Shown here one piece after another: positions 34,961-45,474 of a stretch of DNA of 64,000 nucleotides. The DNA is taken from assembly GCA_017429505.1 (NCBI GenBank), contig JAFROW010000001.1:48466-112465 (forward strand). Direction: 5' to 3'. The DNA is from Clostridia bacterium. GTDB lineage: Bacteria; Bacillota; Clostridia; TANB77; CAG-508. The position numbers and the translations under genes are program-made. Each line of letters starts with the position of its first letter. Positions within the stretch are counted from its first letter, which is position 1. The notes under the pieces were generated by a model, which searched no databases, was not told the origin of the DNA, and worked only from the letters and a program-made list of their open reading frames with translations.

Positions 34961-35346
34961 TAACTGTTCATCACAACCTTTAATATAAAATTAATCGTAT
35001 TTATTTTATTAATCTCATACATTATCGCATATATAACTTGTTCTTTACTTTCAATCGAAGGATATTGTTCGCATATATATTCGAAAATATCTTTTTCTTC
35101 AGGGCATTCTGACATTATTAATAAAACTTCTTTTGTTGTAATTCTAGTTCCTTTTATAACAGCTTTTCCATTTCTAACATCATTATTTTTTTCTATATAA
35201 TTATTTATCTCACTTTTTGCTTGTTTAGATATGGATTTTACTTTTAAAAAGTTAAATATTTTATCTATTTTAGGTGTTTGATAATTAGGTTTTATTTCTT
35301 CTGCTTCCATAAAATATTTTATATTATTAACTATTGTATCTGTCAT
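34960..35346 (-). CDS. DUF433 antitoxin
   Basis: A 128-residue protein with the DUF433 (VapB45-type) core at its C-terminal half: VRNGKAVIKGTRITTKEVLL, SECPEEKDIFEYIC and YPSIESKEQVIYAIMYE. The winged-helix-like core should bind DNA and the DUF5615 partner. The ATG at 35346 follows AAGGAGGAGGGG; the ORF's earlier start at 35376 lies in that site. It precedes its toxin and overlaps it by one base, a typical coupled pair. Confidence 0.85.
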   Translation of the reverse strand: MTDTIVNNIKYFMEAEEIKPNYQTPKIDKIFNFLKVKSISKQAKSEINNYIEKNNDVRNGKAVIKGTRITTKEVLLIMSECPEEKDIFEYICEQYPSIESKEQVIYAIMYEINKINTINFILKVVMNS

Positions 35347-35569
35347 ATTCCCCTCCTCCTTTTTATTATAAATCATTCTTGCCTCCTTTTATATTAATTA
35401 TATATCAAATAAATATAAAAGTTTGTAGAATGTTGTCATCATCATAAAATATTTTTCTATTTAATATTATACCATAAATTTTACATAATATCAAATTTGT
35501 GAATTATAACTTTCTGTTATACTTATTAAATCATTTTTGTTAAATTTTGTCAATACTTTTCTCAAATTT

Positions 35570-35598
35570 TTGACATATTATGTAAAATATAGTATAAT
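35570..35598 (+). promoter_or_regulatory. Consensus promoter of the 35668 gene
   Basis: TTGACA (35570-35575) and TATAAT (35593-35598) with a 17-bp spacer; a 63-bp leader runs to the ATG. Confidence 0.8.
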
Positions 35599-35667
35599 AT
35601 AACTAGATTAGCTTGATACAGTTCATTCTAAGTTATACCCACCATATCAAACATAGGAGGAAATACA

Positions 35668-36255
35668 ATGAAAAAAAGTAATATTTTATTATTACCAATA
35701 TTATTATTTGTAACTATTTTTTTTGGCATTATGGTACATGATGTACAGCAAGTAATAGAGTACAATTCACAGGTAAATTCTCTCTTTGCACGGGAAAATA
35801 ATTTAACACTCGATTTCAATTTCTCAAACGAAGATTTAATTGAGTTTATAAAAGATTTCCCTGTAAACGGAGTCACTATATCTGATAGTGATTTTGAGAA
35901 CCGATTCACATTCATTGAGAAAAAAGATTGGTATCCTGATTCAGTAAAAAAATTCCTGGAGCTGGATAAGACAAGTTTTCGCTCATGGACTCTAGTAGAA
36001 GAATATGAAGGGGATATCTATGGAGAGAACTTCATAATGAGTTACCGTGAAAATAAAGACGGAATACAACTTCTGTTTTATAATCAGATAGACGGTATTG
36101 AAGTTCAGATGGAAATCCCCGGAGCCAAAAACCCAAAAGAGGTATGCACGTTTGGTGGCAATTCTGATTACAAGTGTGCGTATTACCTTGTCTTTTCCAT
36201 CGATGATGAAGTAATGGCAATATCACAGGACATGCACATGTATATGGTAAAATAG
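35668..36255 (+). CDS. Membrane-anchored or secreted protein, unknown
   Basis: The AGGAGG site, a consensus promoter and a terminator define a monocistronic gene. Its 195 residues have one N-terminal helix (ILLLPILLFVTIFFGIMV) and a soluble acidic domain with FSNEDLIEFIKDFP, FRSWTLVEEYEGDIYGE and CTFGGNSDYKCAYYLVFSIDDE. The two Cys in that last part could form a disulfide outside the cell. I recognise no family. Its base composition is richer in G+C than neighbours, which suggests recent acquisition. Confidence 0.7.
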   Translation: MKKSNILLLPILLFVTIFFGIMVHDVQQVIEYNSQVNSLFARENNLTLDFNFSNEDLIEFIKDFPVNGVTISDSDFENRFTFIEKKDWYPDSVKKFLELDKTSFRSWTLVEEYEGDIYGENFIMSYRENKDGIQLLFYNQIDGIEVQMEIPGAKNPKEVCTFGGNSDYKCAYYLVFSIDDEVMAISQDMHMYMVK

Positions 36256-36286
36256 CGGCATATTCTGTTACAAAGGTGGGTAATTG

Positions 36287-36316
36287 AAAGGAGGTGGCAA
36301 TGCCACCTCCTTTTGC
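36287..36316 (+). terminator. Terminator after the 35668 gene
   Basis: AAAGGAGGTGGC-AAT-GCCACCTCCTTTT, a 12-bp stem. It contains an AGGAGGTGG string, which is part of the stem and not a ribosome site. Confidence 0.8.
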
Positions 36317-36327
36317 TATGCTATTTT

Positions 36328-38193
36328 TTATACTTCCATTACAATCGGAATAATCATAGGGTTTCTTTTTGTTTTTTCAAAAATATAATCTCTTAAATTG
36401 TCTCTAACAATATTTTTAATTGTAGTCCAATCTGTAATTCCCCTATATTCGCATTCTCTAACTTCTTGTCTTACTTCGTTTTTAATATCTTCCATAACAC
36501 TTTCAGAATCTTTAACATAAATAAATCCTCTTGTAATAACATCTGGTCCAGCTACAACTTCACCTGTAGATCCTTCTAGTGTTAAAACTACAACAATTAA
36601 TCCATCTTGAGATAGATGTTGTCTGTCTCTTAAAACCACATTTCCAACATCTCCAATTCCAAGTCCATCTACCAAAATTCTTCCTGATGGCACATTTTCT
36701 GCATATTCTGCACTTTCTCTGTTCATTTCCAAAACGAGACCATTGTGTAACATAAATATATTTTCTTTTGGAATTCCAACAGATTTTGCAGTTTCACTAT
36801 GTGCAATCATATGTCTGTAATCTCCATGAACTGGTATAAAATATTTTGGTTTTGCAAGTGAAATTATTAATTTTTGTTCTTCTTGGCAAGCATGTCCTGA
36901 AACGTGAATATCTTCTAATGCGCTATATACAACCTCTGCACCTATTTGCATTAAATCATCTATAACTTTAGAAACATATTTTTCATTACCAGGAATTGGT
37001 GTTGCTGAAATTATAACCAAGTCATTTTGTGTTATTTTTACTTTTTTGTGTGTTCCTGTAGCCATTCTAGTTAAAGCAGACATTGCCTCACCTTGGCTTC
37101 CTGTTGTAATTATTACTAATTGATTATCTGTGTAATTGTTTATCATATCTATATCTATAAATAGATTATCTGGACATTTAATATATCCTAATTCTCTTGA
37201 AGTATTTATCATATTTATCATACTTCTACCACATACAGCAATTTTTCTACCATATTTAACTGCTGAATTTACAATTTGTTGAACTCTGTGCACATTTGAA
37301 GCAAATGTTGCAACAACTATTCTTTTTGTACAATGCATAAATAACTTGTCAAATACTTCTCCTACAGAACTTTCAGACATTGTATATCCTTTTCTTTCTG
37401 AGTTTGTACTATCTGACATTAAAGCTAAAACGCCTTTGTTTCCAATCTCTGCAATTCTTCCTAAATCCATAATTTTTCCATCTATTGGAGTAAAGTCAAT
37501 TTTAAAATCTCCTGTATGCACAATTGTTCCAACAGGTGTATTTATTGCAAACATTACAGAATCCGGAATACTATGTGTACTTCTAATAAATTCTATTTTG
37601 AAACATCCGAGTTTAATTGTTTGACCTTGTTCAACAACATGTAGTTTTGTAGAATTCACTAAATTATGCTCTTCAAGTTTGTTTTTTATAAGACCAATTG
37701 TAAGCTTTGTTCCATAAATTGGAACATTTAATTGTTTTAAAAAATATGGTATTCCTCCAATGTGATCTTCGTGTCCGTGTGTAATTACCAATCCTTTAAA
37801 CTTTTCTTTATTGTTTAAAATATATGTTATATCTGGGATTACTAAATCTACTCCTAACATATCATCTTCTGGAAAAGATAGACCACAGTCAACTGCTATC
37901 ATCTCATCTCCATATTCAAATACAGTAATATTTTTACCTATTTCGTGTAATCCTCCTAATGGGATTATTCTAAGTTTTGGTCTTTTAAAGCCAAATTGCT
38001 CTTCATCATTGCTTCTTGTTCTAGTAGTTCTTGTAATAGTACTAGCGCCTGTACTTATGTTTTTATTTGTGCTCGTTCTTCTTGTTTTTCCTTGTGTTCT
38101 TACACTATTTCTTGTTTTTCTTTGTACTACGTTATTACTTTGAGCTCTTGTGTTTCTTCTAGCTCTAGTAGTCCTTTGTTGTTTTTCTTCCAT
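36328..38193 (-). CDS. rnj: Ribonuclease J
   Basis: A metallo-beta-lactamase/beta-CASP RNase of 621 residues. The metal-binding motif is ITHGHEDHIGGIPYFL, and further conserved parts are HTGDFKIDFTPIDG, SDSTNSERKGYT, TGSQGEAMSALTRM and HVSGHACQEE. It has 5' exonuclease and endonuclease activity in mRNA decay and rRNA maturation. An Arg/Thr/Asn-rich basic N-terminal extension of about 70 residues precedes the enzyme, longer than in Bacillus RNase J1. The ATG at 38193 is preceded by GGGAAGGAAT; the frame from 38232 is not. Confidence 0.94.
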   Translation of the reverse strand: MEEKQQRTTRARRNTRAQSNNVVQRKTRNSVRTQGKTRRTSTNKNISTGASTITRTTRTRSNDEEQFGFKRPKLRIIPLGGLHEIGKNITVFEYGDEMIAVDCGLSFPEDDMLGVDLVIPDITYILNNKEKFKGLVITHGHEDHIGGIPYFLKQLNVPIYGTKLTIGLIKNKLEEHNLVNSTKLHVVEQGQTIKLGCFKIEFIRSTHSIPDSVMFAINTPVGTIVHTGDFKIDFTPIDGKIMDLGRIAEIGNKGVLALMSDSTNSERKGYTMSESSVGEVFDKLFMHCTKRIVVATFASNVHRVQQIVNSAVKYGRKIAVCGRSMINMINTSRELGYIKCPDNLFIDIDMINNYTDNQLVIITTGSQGEAMSALTRMATGTHKKVKITQNDLVIISATPIPGNEKYVSKVIDDLMQIGAEVVYSALEDIHVSGHACQEEQKLIISLAKPKYFIPVHGDYRHMIAHSETAKSVGIPKENIFMLHNGLVLEMNRESAEYAENVPSGRILVDGLGIGDVGNVVLRDRQHLSQDGLIVVVLTLEGSTGEVVAGPDVITRGFIYVKDSESVMEDIKNEVRQEVRECEYRGITDWTTIKNIVRDNLRDYIFEKTKRNPMIIPIVMEV

Positions 38194-38587
38194 TTTTTCA
38201 TTCCTTCCCTTATTTTTTATTATACACATCACAAATTATAGGCATAAATCCCCTAATTTAGCCATAACTTGTAATTATTACACATATAATCTCATTAAAA
38301 ACTCTTGTTATTATACCACTTTTATCCTATAAAGTCAAATCACATGTAATTTACATAATTTTTTATATTTTACACATAAACTAAAATCGTTATACATTTT
38401 TATCTAATTTAACGAAAATTTACCTATGAATAAATTTGAAATTGATAAAAATTTTTTTATTAAATACAAATATTTTTGAAACATTATCCAGAAGTATGTG
38501 GAAGTTTCCAAATAATATTTCGTATAGTTTTGATAATATTGCTAATAACTAAATATGTAAATTAAATATCAAGGAGATGTGTTTTAA

Positions 38588-38845
38588 ATGATAATATCCG
38601 AAGCAATAAAACTCAGAATAAACGAACTACTTGAACAAAACAATCTAAGCGCTTACAAATTATCATACAATTCAGGAATGTCTGCCTCAATACTTAGTGA
38701 TTGTTTAAGAGGAAAAGTTAAAGAACCAACTATAAGTTCCATTATACACATTTGTGAAGGTTTAGAAATTCAGTTAAAAGATTTTTTCGACTCTCCTCTT
38801 TTCCAAGATGTAGAAGCTTATGAAAGAAATGAGAAATCAAAATAA
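38588..38845 (+). CDS. XRE-family helix-turn-helix regulator
   Basis: An 85-residue protein, almost entirely one HTH_3 domain: LRINELLEQNNLSAYKLSYN, GMSASILSDCLRGKVKEPTI and LEIQLKDFF. AAGGAGATG lies before the ATG. It stands alone, between the RNase J start and a large empty gap, so its targets are unknown. It is related in type to the small regulator at 51127. Confidence 0.85.
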   Translation: MIISEAIKLRINELLEQNNLSAYKLSYNSGMSASILSDCLRGKVKEPTISSIIHICEGLEIQLKDFFDSPLFQDVEAYERNEKSK

Positions 38846-39355
38846 TTTATTTTAAAAAATTGCTTAAATTTCAAGGACTTGTTATATTCTTTTTATCCCA
38901 CTTTAAGTTATATTTTTTCAAAATATATTAAATAATAGAAAAGAAATCTAATTATATAAATCCCCTCCCTGACACTTTACTAAAAAAATTTCATTTTAAT
39001 ACTAAAATATATTTTATTTTTTAAAAAATTTCTACGCACCCCAAAAATTGGACCTTAGCTGAGGTTAAACACTATCCTATTTTCAGCATATTTAAAATTA
39101 TTTTTTTCATTTTTTTGTAAAAGTCTTGTTATATTTGACTTTCATGGCAATAAAACTACTATTTAATACTAGTCTGACCCATCAAATTTACTTTAAAAAA
39201 TGCTTTACAAATTTTTTATTAAATAATATATTTATCCTTAACCCAAACTTCCAAAAGTACATTATAAAATTAATCTTTTCCTTGAAAATGCAATAATAAC
39301 TTTATGTTACATAGCTTACTTAGCAGATTCATAAAAATTCTTATAATTCGCAACT
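38846..39355. other. Empty gap between the XRE gene and smc
   Basis: About 510 bases of AT-rich sequence. The best feature is a near-palindrome ACCTTAGCTGAGGT near 39052-39065. I see no gene or RNA. Confidence 0.55.
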
Positions 39356-39381
39356 AAAAAAGTGGCAAAGCCACTTTTTTT
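39356..39381 (-). terminator. Terminator of smc
   Basis: AAAAAGTGGC-AAA-GCCACTTTTT, flanking the smc stop. Confidence 0.8.
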
Positions 39382-42300
39382 AGTTTAATTTCATAGATAA
39401 AAGTTTAGAAATTCCATGTTCTTCCATAGTAACACCATAAACCGTATCTGCAGCTTCCATAGTACCTTTTCTGTGAGTAATAAGTAAAAATTGAGTATCT
39501 CTTGCAAACTTTTTCAAAAACTCTGCATATCTATATACATTTACATCATCTAGAGCAGCCTCGATTTCATCAAGCACACAGAATGGTGCAGGATTCATTT
39601 TTAGAATCGCAAACAATAATGCAATTGCTGTAAAAGCTCTCTCTCCTCCAGATAGAAGCAACATATTTTGTAACTTCTTTCCTGGTGGCTGAACATTAAT
39701 ATTAATTCCACATTCTAGCACATTGTTTTCGTCTTCAAGCAAAATCTCAGCCTTTCCGCCTCCAAACAAATCACTAAATACTTCTCCAAAATTCTTATTT
39801 ATTACTTTAAATCTTTCTTTAAATTGCTTTTTCATCGTCTCTGTAATTTCTGCAATTATATTATTTAATTTTGCCATTGTGTTTTCTAAATCTAGTCTTT
39901 GCTCACACATGAAATCATATCTAGTTTTCAAATTATTATATTCATCTATAGAATTTACATTTACATCTCCTAAGTCACGAATATCTGCATGCAAATTGTT
40001 AACTCTTTTTTGTGTTTGGCTAAAATTTTCAGGCTTTTCGAATTCTTCAGTTGCATTTGGAGTAAGCTCATATTCTTCCCAAAGCTTATCAATTTGCAAT
40101 TTCAAATCTTCCTCGATTTTATTCTTTTTAACATCAAGCTTAACTATTTGAGATTTTAAATCTTCTATAATCCTATATTCATCAGCTTGTTCGTTTTCTT
40201 TTTGTGCAAGCTTTTCATTTGTTTTTATTCTTTCTTGTTTTAATTTTTCTATGTTCTCACCACTATTTTGTACTTCATTTTTTACTTCTTCTATTTTCTT
40301 TAAGCTATCTTCTATTTTTTCACTAAGTTCAATGTTTTCTTTCTTAATATCTTCAATCAATTTTTCTTTTGAAGAAATACTTTTCTTACTATTTTCTATA
40401 TCTTGCTTCATTATGTTCGTAATTTCTTCTATAGAATTTTCGCTCTCGTCAAATGAAGAAACTGAAATCTTTAAATTTGTAATATCAAAATTTAAGTCAT
40501 CAACCTTTTTTTGTGTATCTTTATTTGATTCTGCAAATTTTTCTATCATTTGTTGTAACTCTGAATTTGTCTCTACAATTTTTTCCACATTTTCTTCAAA
40601 AGTTTTTATATTTTTCTCTGCCTCTTCTTTTTGCTTAACCAAAGTCTCTTTTTCTTGTTTCAATTTTTGAATTGTGTGTTCTATTTTAGAAATAAATTGT
40701 TCAATAGATTCTTTCTTTTGTTTTTGAACATTATATTCTATTTCTGCAGTTTTTGCCTTTTCTTGCAATTCTTTTTCCTTTTCAAAAATATCTCTTGAAC
40801 CATCTAAAACTTTTTGTTTTTCATTTTGTAGCATCTCTATTTGAGCTTTTAAATCTTCAATCTGCTTTGCTAGTTTTTCAATCTCTTTGCTTCTTCCTAA
40901 AATATTTACAGTTTTTTTTGCAACAGAACCACCTGCCATTGCACCTGATGGATTAACCACATCTCCTTCTAATGTTACAATTCTAAAAGAATATCCATTT
41001 TTCTTTGCTAAATCAATTGCCACATCCATATTTTTAACAATTACAGTTCTTCCCAATAAACTAAAAATAATTTGCTCATATTTTTTGTTGTATTTTATTA
41101 AATCTGAAGCAATTCCTAGAACTCCGTCTCCCGCACCTTTTATTTTATCTAATTTTTTTCCTCTTACAGATGTAATTGGTAAAAATGAAGCTCTTCCAAG
41201 TTTATTATTTCTTAAATGTTCTATTAATCTTTTTGCATCTTCTTCACTTTCTGTAACAATATTTTGTAGACTTGCACCTAGAGTCATTTCTATTGCTGTT
41301 TGTAACTCATCTGGCACTTCTATAAGTTCTGCTAATGCTCCATTCATACCTTTTCCAAGTTCTTTTATATTTTGGCAATCTTTTAAAAGTGATTTTACAC
41401 TATTTATATATCCTTCTTTTTCCTTTTCTGTCTCTACCAAAAATCTATGTCTTGACTCTTTAAAATGAAAGTCTTGATTAAGATTATTTAATTTAAGATC
41501 TATAGTTTTTATTTTGTTTTCTGCTTCTTGTTTTTTGGTTAAAATATCACTTAAATTTTTGTCTACTTCGTTTTTAACTTTTTGTGCTTCATAACATAGT
41601 CTTTGTATATCTTCTTTATCAAAATTAATTCTATCTTTTTCAGAAATATTAGAAGATATTTCATTTTCTATTTGTTTACTTCTTTTTTCTATATTTGCGA
41701 TATTAGTGTTTTGTGTATTAATCTCAGATTCAATCTCATATTTTTTGTCTATATTTGCTTCTAATTTTCTTTTTGCCTCTTCTATTTTTAGTTCTTTTTC
41801 AGAAAAATTTGCCATTATTGTTTTTAGTTCATTTTCCTTTTTTTCAAGTTCATTCACAAACTTTTCTTTATTTTCTTTAAGACTTGTTTTTTTATCAAGT
41901 TTTGTATTCATCTCTTCTTCAGAAGTTGCAATTTTCTTCTTTAGTTCTTCAATTTCTTCAACATATCTTTTTTCATTTTGCTCATTATTTTCTATTTTAG
42001 ATTTGAATACATTTATATCTGAATTTAGTTGTTCTTGCTTTTTTTGGCTTTCAAAACCTATATTTTGCATCGCTTCTATTTTGTTTGTTATTTCGTCTAT
42101 GTTTTCTTTAAGTCCTTCTTTTAAAATCTTTATTTTTTCCAATTTGCCTTCTTCAAGATTGCAGTTAGATGTGATAATATCAATATCTTCTGTCACTTTT
42201 TGCATATCTTTTTTATATTTTTCTATATTATACACAAAAAGTCCCACTTCAATATTTTTAAGCTCTTGCTTTAAATCTAAATATCTTCTAGCCTTTTCAG

Positions 42301-42925
42301 ATTGCTTTTTTAGAGGTTCAAGATTTGCCTCTATTTCTGTTAGAATGTCATTTATTCTAAGCAAGTTAAGTTTAGTTCTTTCAAGCTTTTTCTCAGATTC
42401 TTCTTTTCTTGTTTTATATTTTACAATTCCTGCAGCTTCTTCAAAAACATTTCTTCTATCTTCAGATTTATTACTCAAAATTTGATCAATTTTTCCTTGA
42501 CCGATTATAGAATAGCCATCTTTGCCAATTCCTGTATCCATAAATAATTCTATAATATCTTTTAGTCTACAAGGTGTTTTATTAATAAAATAGCCTGTTT
42601 CACCACTCCTATATATCTTTCTTGTAACAGTAACTTCTGTAAATTCTATTGGAAGAGCACCATCTGTGTTGTCAAAAATTAGAGAAGCTTCTGCAAAGCC
42701 TAAAGATTTTCTAGTTTGAGTTCCTGCAAATATGATATCACTAGATTTTCCACCTCTTAGCTCTTTCATACTTTGTTCACCCAAAATCCATTTTATACTA
42801 TCTACTATATTACTTTTTCCTGATCCATTTGGTCCGATTACACTTGTAATTCCTGGCATAAATTCTAATACTGTTTTGTCTGCAAATGATTTAAATCCTT
42901 GCATTTCTAGTCTTTTTAGGTACAT
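39380..42925 (-). CDS. smc: Chromosome segregation protein SMC
   Basis: An 1181-residue condensin subunit. Walker A GPNGSGKS is at residues 31-38. Two very long coiled coils flank a hinge with GASLQNIVTESEEDAKRLIEHL and GEVVNPSGAMAGGS-like sequence (here LEGDVVNPSGAMAGG). The C-terminal head has the signature LSGGERAFTAIALL and Walker B FCVLDEIEAALDD. It works with ScpA/ScpB in chromosome organisation. AAGGAGAAAT precedes the ATG. The DNA glycosylase gene lies 162 bases upstream on the same strand. Confidence 0.98.
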   Translation of the reverse strand: MYLKRLEMQGFKSFADKTVLEFMPGITSVIGPNGSGKSNIVDSIKWILGEQSMKELRGGKSSDIIFAGTQTRKSLGFAEASLIFDNTDGALPIEFTEVTVTRKIYRSGETGYFINKTPCRLKDIIELFMDTGIGKDGYSIIGQGKIDQILSNKSEDRRNVFEEAAGIVKYKTRKEESEKKLERTKLNLLRINDILTEIEANLEPLKKQSEKARRYLDLKQELKNIEVGLFVYNIEKYKKDMQKVTEDIDIITSNCNLEEGKLEKIKILKEGLKENIDEITNKIEAMQNIGFESQKKQEQLNSDINVFKSKIENNEQNEKRYVEEIEELKKKIATSEEEMNTKLDKKTSLKENKEKFVNELEKKENELKTIMANFSEKELKIEEAKRKLEANIDKKYEIESEINTQNTNIANIEKRSKQIENEISSNISEKDRINFDKEDIQRLCYEAQKVKNEVDKNLSDILTKKQEAENKIKTIDLKLNNLNQDFHFKESRHRFLVETEKEKEGYINSVKSLLKDCQNIKELGKGMNGALAELIEVPDELQTAIEMTLGASLQNIVTESEEDAKRLIEHLRNNKLGRASFLPITSVRGKKLDKIKGAGDGVLGIASDLIKYNKKYEQIIFSLLGRTVIVKNMDVAIDLAKKNGYSFRIVTLEGDVVNPSGAMAGGSVAKKTVNILGRSKEIEKLAKQIEDLKAQIEMLQNEKQKVLDGSRDIFEKEKELQEKAKTAEIEYNVQKQKKESIEQFISKIEHTIQKLKQEKETLVKQKEEAEKNIKTFEENVEKIVETNSELQQMIEKFAESNKDTQKKVDDLNFDITNLKISVSSFDESENSIEEITNIMKQDIENSKKSISSKEKLIEDIKKENIELSEKIEDSLKKIEEVKNEVQNSGENIEKLKQERIKTNEKLAQKENEQADEYRIIEDLKSQIVKLDVKKNKIEEDLKLQIDKLWEEYELTPNATEEFEKPENFSQTQKRVNNLHADIRDLGDVNVNSIDEYNNLKTRYDFMCEQRLDLENTMAKLNNIIAEITETMKKQFKERFKVINKNFGEVFSDLFGGGKAEILLEDENNVLECGININVQPPGKKLQNMLLLSGGERAFTAIALLFAILKMNPAPFCVLDEIEAALDDVNVYRYAEFLKKFARDTQFLLITHRKGTMEAADTVYGVTMEEHGISKLLSMKLN

Positions 42926-43087
42926 TTTATTTCTCCTTATCTTTGTCTATACTTGTCATTTTATCATAAATTTTTGCAATATAAAAGAGTTTTTTGCATT
43001 TTTTACAAAAAACTCTTAAACATCGTTATGATTCACAACTAAATTAATTATAAAGCTAGTGCTAGTAGTAAAATCTAAAAATTGTAA

Positions 43088-43951
43088 TTAAGCCTCTCTT
43101 TTCCAATAAAACAAATACTGTTGTGCTAGCCCTTGTATTGCTCCAAATTTTTGCTCAGCTATTTTCATAATTTCTTTTTTGCTAACTTTGTTTTCATCAT
43201 CATTTTTAATATAAAGCTCATTCATTACACGCCTTACCCACACATCAATTGGAAAAACATCAAACCTTTTAAGTGTAGAAAAAAGTAAAATACAGTCAGC
43301 AACTTTTGGTCCTACACCTGATAAGGTAAGAAGTTCATCTCTTGCAGTTAAAGTATCTTTTTTAGCGATTTCATTTAAATCAACCTCTCCCCTTAAAACT
43401 TTTCGAGTTGTCTCATAAATTCTTATGTCTCTAAAGCCTGTACCTAATGCTCGCAAGTCCTCTACTGTAGCCTGACTTAATTGCTCAGGAGTTGGAAAAG
43501 TGTAATATTTCTTTCCATTCCATTCAATTTCTGTTCCATATTTTTCAGAAATTCTTTCAATTATCCCTTTAATTCTTGGAATATTGTTGTTTGCAGATAT
43601 TATAAAAGAAATAATAGTTTCCCACAAATCTTGGTTCAGAATTCTTATTCCTTTTCCATATTCTACACTTGTTTTTAAATATTTATCAATATTTGAAAGC
43701 TGAGCCTTTATTTCTTCATAATTTCGATCTAAGTCAAAATAAAATCGTACTATTTCTTCAATATCTCCATCTAAAACACTTGTGAAAATAACTTTTTTAC
43801 CTTGTTTTTCCACATTTAGTACACCTTTGTTTATAACTCCAGTGTATGTTCCATCTTCATTTTCGTTCCATCTAAAACATTGTCCACATTCAAATATGTC
43901 TTTTAATTCAAATGATTCTTGGTTCTCTATTATATATTTTTGCTGTTTCAT
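43088..43951 (-). CDS. OGG1-like 8-oxoguanine DNA glycosylase/lyase
   Basis: A 287-residue bifunctional base-excision repair enzyme. The N-terminal OGG_N domain (FELKDIFECGQCFRWNENED) is followed by the HhH-GPD domain with LWETIISFIISANNNIPRIK, the hairpin LTLSGVGPKVADCI carrying the catalytic Lys, and DVFPIDVWVRRVM with the catalytic Asp. It removes 8-oxoguanine and nicks the abasic site. The full two-domain form is less common in bacteria than MutM. It lies between smc and a CNNM protein, all minus strand. Confidence 0.92.
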   Translation of the reverse strand: MKQQKYIIENQESFELKDIFECGQCFRWNENEDGTYTGVINKGVLNVEKQGKKVIFTSVLDGDIEEIVRFYFDLDRNYEEIKAQLSNIDKYLKTSVEYGKGIRILNQDLWETIISFIISANNNIPRIKGIIERISEKYGTEIEWNGKKYYTFPTPEQLSQATVEDLRALGTGFRDIRIYETTRKVLRGEVDLNEIAKKDTLTARDELLTLSGVGPKVADCILLFSTLKRFDVFPIDVWVRRVMNELYIKNDDENKVSKKEIMKIAEQKFGAIQGLAQQYLFYWKREA

Positions 43952-44048
43952 TTTTTCCCTTTCTATTTTTGCTTGGTATTATTTGTCTATGATTTTGCTT
44001 CAAGTTGCGTAGCTCAATTAACAACTTTATAGTAAATCCTGTTATATA

Positions 44049-44076
44049 AAAGAATAGCCTATATCGACTATTCTTC
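44049..44076 (-). terminator. Terminator-like hairpin at the CNNM gene end
   Basis: AGAATAG / CTATTCT with a 10-nt loop followed on the minus strand by TTTT, overlapping the stop. Confidence 0.55.
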
Positions 44077-45396
44077 CTCTTTTTCCTCTTCTTCTGGCTT
44101 TGGATTATTTTTACAAGCCTTAACTCTTGTAATTCTTTTATCTTTTATTTCTTCTATCTTATAAGTAATATCAGGAGTTTCAACAACTAATCTTTTTTCC
44201 TTTTCATCAGGAATTCTTCCTAATTGTTCTACTAAATATCCTGAAAGTGTATCATAATCTCCATCTTCAATTTCGATATTTAGAAGTCCTTCAACCTCGT
44301 ATATTGCCATGCTTCCACTCAAAATAAAAGTATTTTCATCTATTTCTTGATAAATATCTTCTACTTCATCATATTCATCATAAATTTCTCCAACAATTTC
44401 TTCTAATATATCTTCCATTGTTACTAGTCCTGAAGTTCCACCATATTCATCTACCGCAATTGCTATTTGCTTTCTATTTTTTCTCATTTCTTCAAATAGC
44501 TCATTTACAGGCTTTGAATCAGGAACAAAATATGCCTCTTTTACAAGATTTTTTATCTTTGTATTTTTGTTTTTTCCTGAAAGCAAAATATCTTTAAGAT
44601 ATACAATACCTTTTACATTATCGATATTTTCTTCATAAACAACAATTCTACTATATCTAAATTCTTCGTTTTCTGTCATTTCTTCAATAGATTCTGAAAT
44701 ACTCAAATTCATATCTACAGCATATATTTCTGTTCTTGGCACCATTATTTCAGAAACAATTTTATCATTAAATTCAAAAACATTGTTAATCATTGTTTTT
44801 TCTTCTTCGTCGATTGTTCCCTTTTCTTCCCCAACATCTACCATCATTCTAATTTCTTCTTCTGTTACTGTCTCTTCTTCATTCTCAGAAACTCCAAAAA
44901 TTTTTGAAACTATATTTGTTGAAAAAGTTAAAAATCTTACAAATGGAGACATTACTATAGAAATTGCTCTTATTACTCCAATTGATCCATATGCAATTTT
45001 TTCACTATATTTCATTGCAATACGTTTTGGAACAAGCTCTCCAAAAATTAATGTAAAATATGATAATATTATTGTAATTATTATAATTGCAACTTTATTC
45101 CAAGCACCTAAACTTATACTAGGAATCCAATTATACAAAATTGGTGAAAGTTCCCCTGCAAACTTTTCTGCTGCAAACGCACTTGATAAAAATCCTGCAA
45201 ATGTTATTCCTATTTGTATTGTTGCTAAAAATTTGCTTGGATTTTCTAGCATTCTCTTTATTTTTTTAGCTTTCTTGTTTCCATCTTTTGCTTCTATATC
45301 AATCTTTGCATCATTTAAAGAAATAAATGCAATCTCACTTGCTGCAAAAAATGCATTTATTAAAACAAGTATAATCAAAATTAAAATTTCTTCCAT
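44068..45396 (-). CDS. CNNM/CorC-family (hemolysin-type) membrane protein
   Basis: A 442-residue protein. The DUF21 membrane domain (three to four helices, AFFAASEIAFISL) is followed by two CBS domains (IMVPRTEIYAVDMNLSISE, AVDEYGGTSGLVTMEDILEEI) and a CorC_HlyC C-terminal domain (YDTLSGYLVEQLGRIPDE). Family members are magnesium exporters or metal-homeostasis proteins. The C-terminus has an acidic and Glu-rich tail. AGGAGAGAC precedes the ATG. Confidence 0.93.
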   Translation of the reverse strand: MEEILILIILVLINAFFAASEIAFISLNDAKIDIEAKDGNKKAKKIKRMLENPSKFLATIQIGITFAGFLSSAFAAEKFAGELSPILYNWIPSISLGAWNKVAIIIITIILSYFTLIFGELVPKRIAMKYSEKIAYGSIGVIRAISIVMSPFVRFLTFSTNIVSKIFGVSENEEETVTEEEIRMMVDVGEEKGTIDEEEKTMINNVFEFNDKIVSEIMVPRTEIYAVDMNLSISESIEEMTENEEFRYSRIVVYEENIDNVKGIVYLKDILLSGKNKNTKIKNLVKEAYFVPDSKPVNELFEEMRKNRKQIAIAVDEYGGTSGLVTMEDILEEIVGEIYDEYDEVEDIYQEIDENTFILSGSMAIYEVEGLLNIEIEDGDYDTLSGYLVEQLGRIPDEKEKRLVVETPDITYKIEEIKDKRITRVKACKNNPKPEEEEKEEE

Positions 45397-45474
45397 GTTT
45401 GTCTCTCCTATTGTTTTATTTTTTTCATTTTATCATAAAATTATTAAAATTCATAGTGTTTTTTGAAAAAATTT

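Noticed and set aside
39052-39065. ACCTTAGCTGAGGT near-palindrome as an operator
   Set aside because: It stands alone in a gap without a nearby promoter or gene start.
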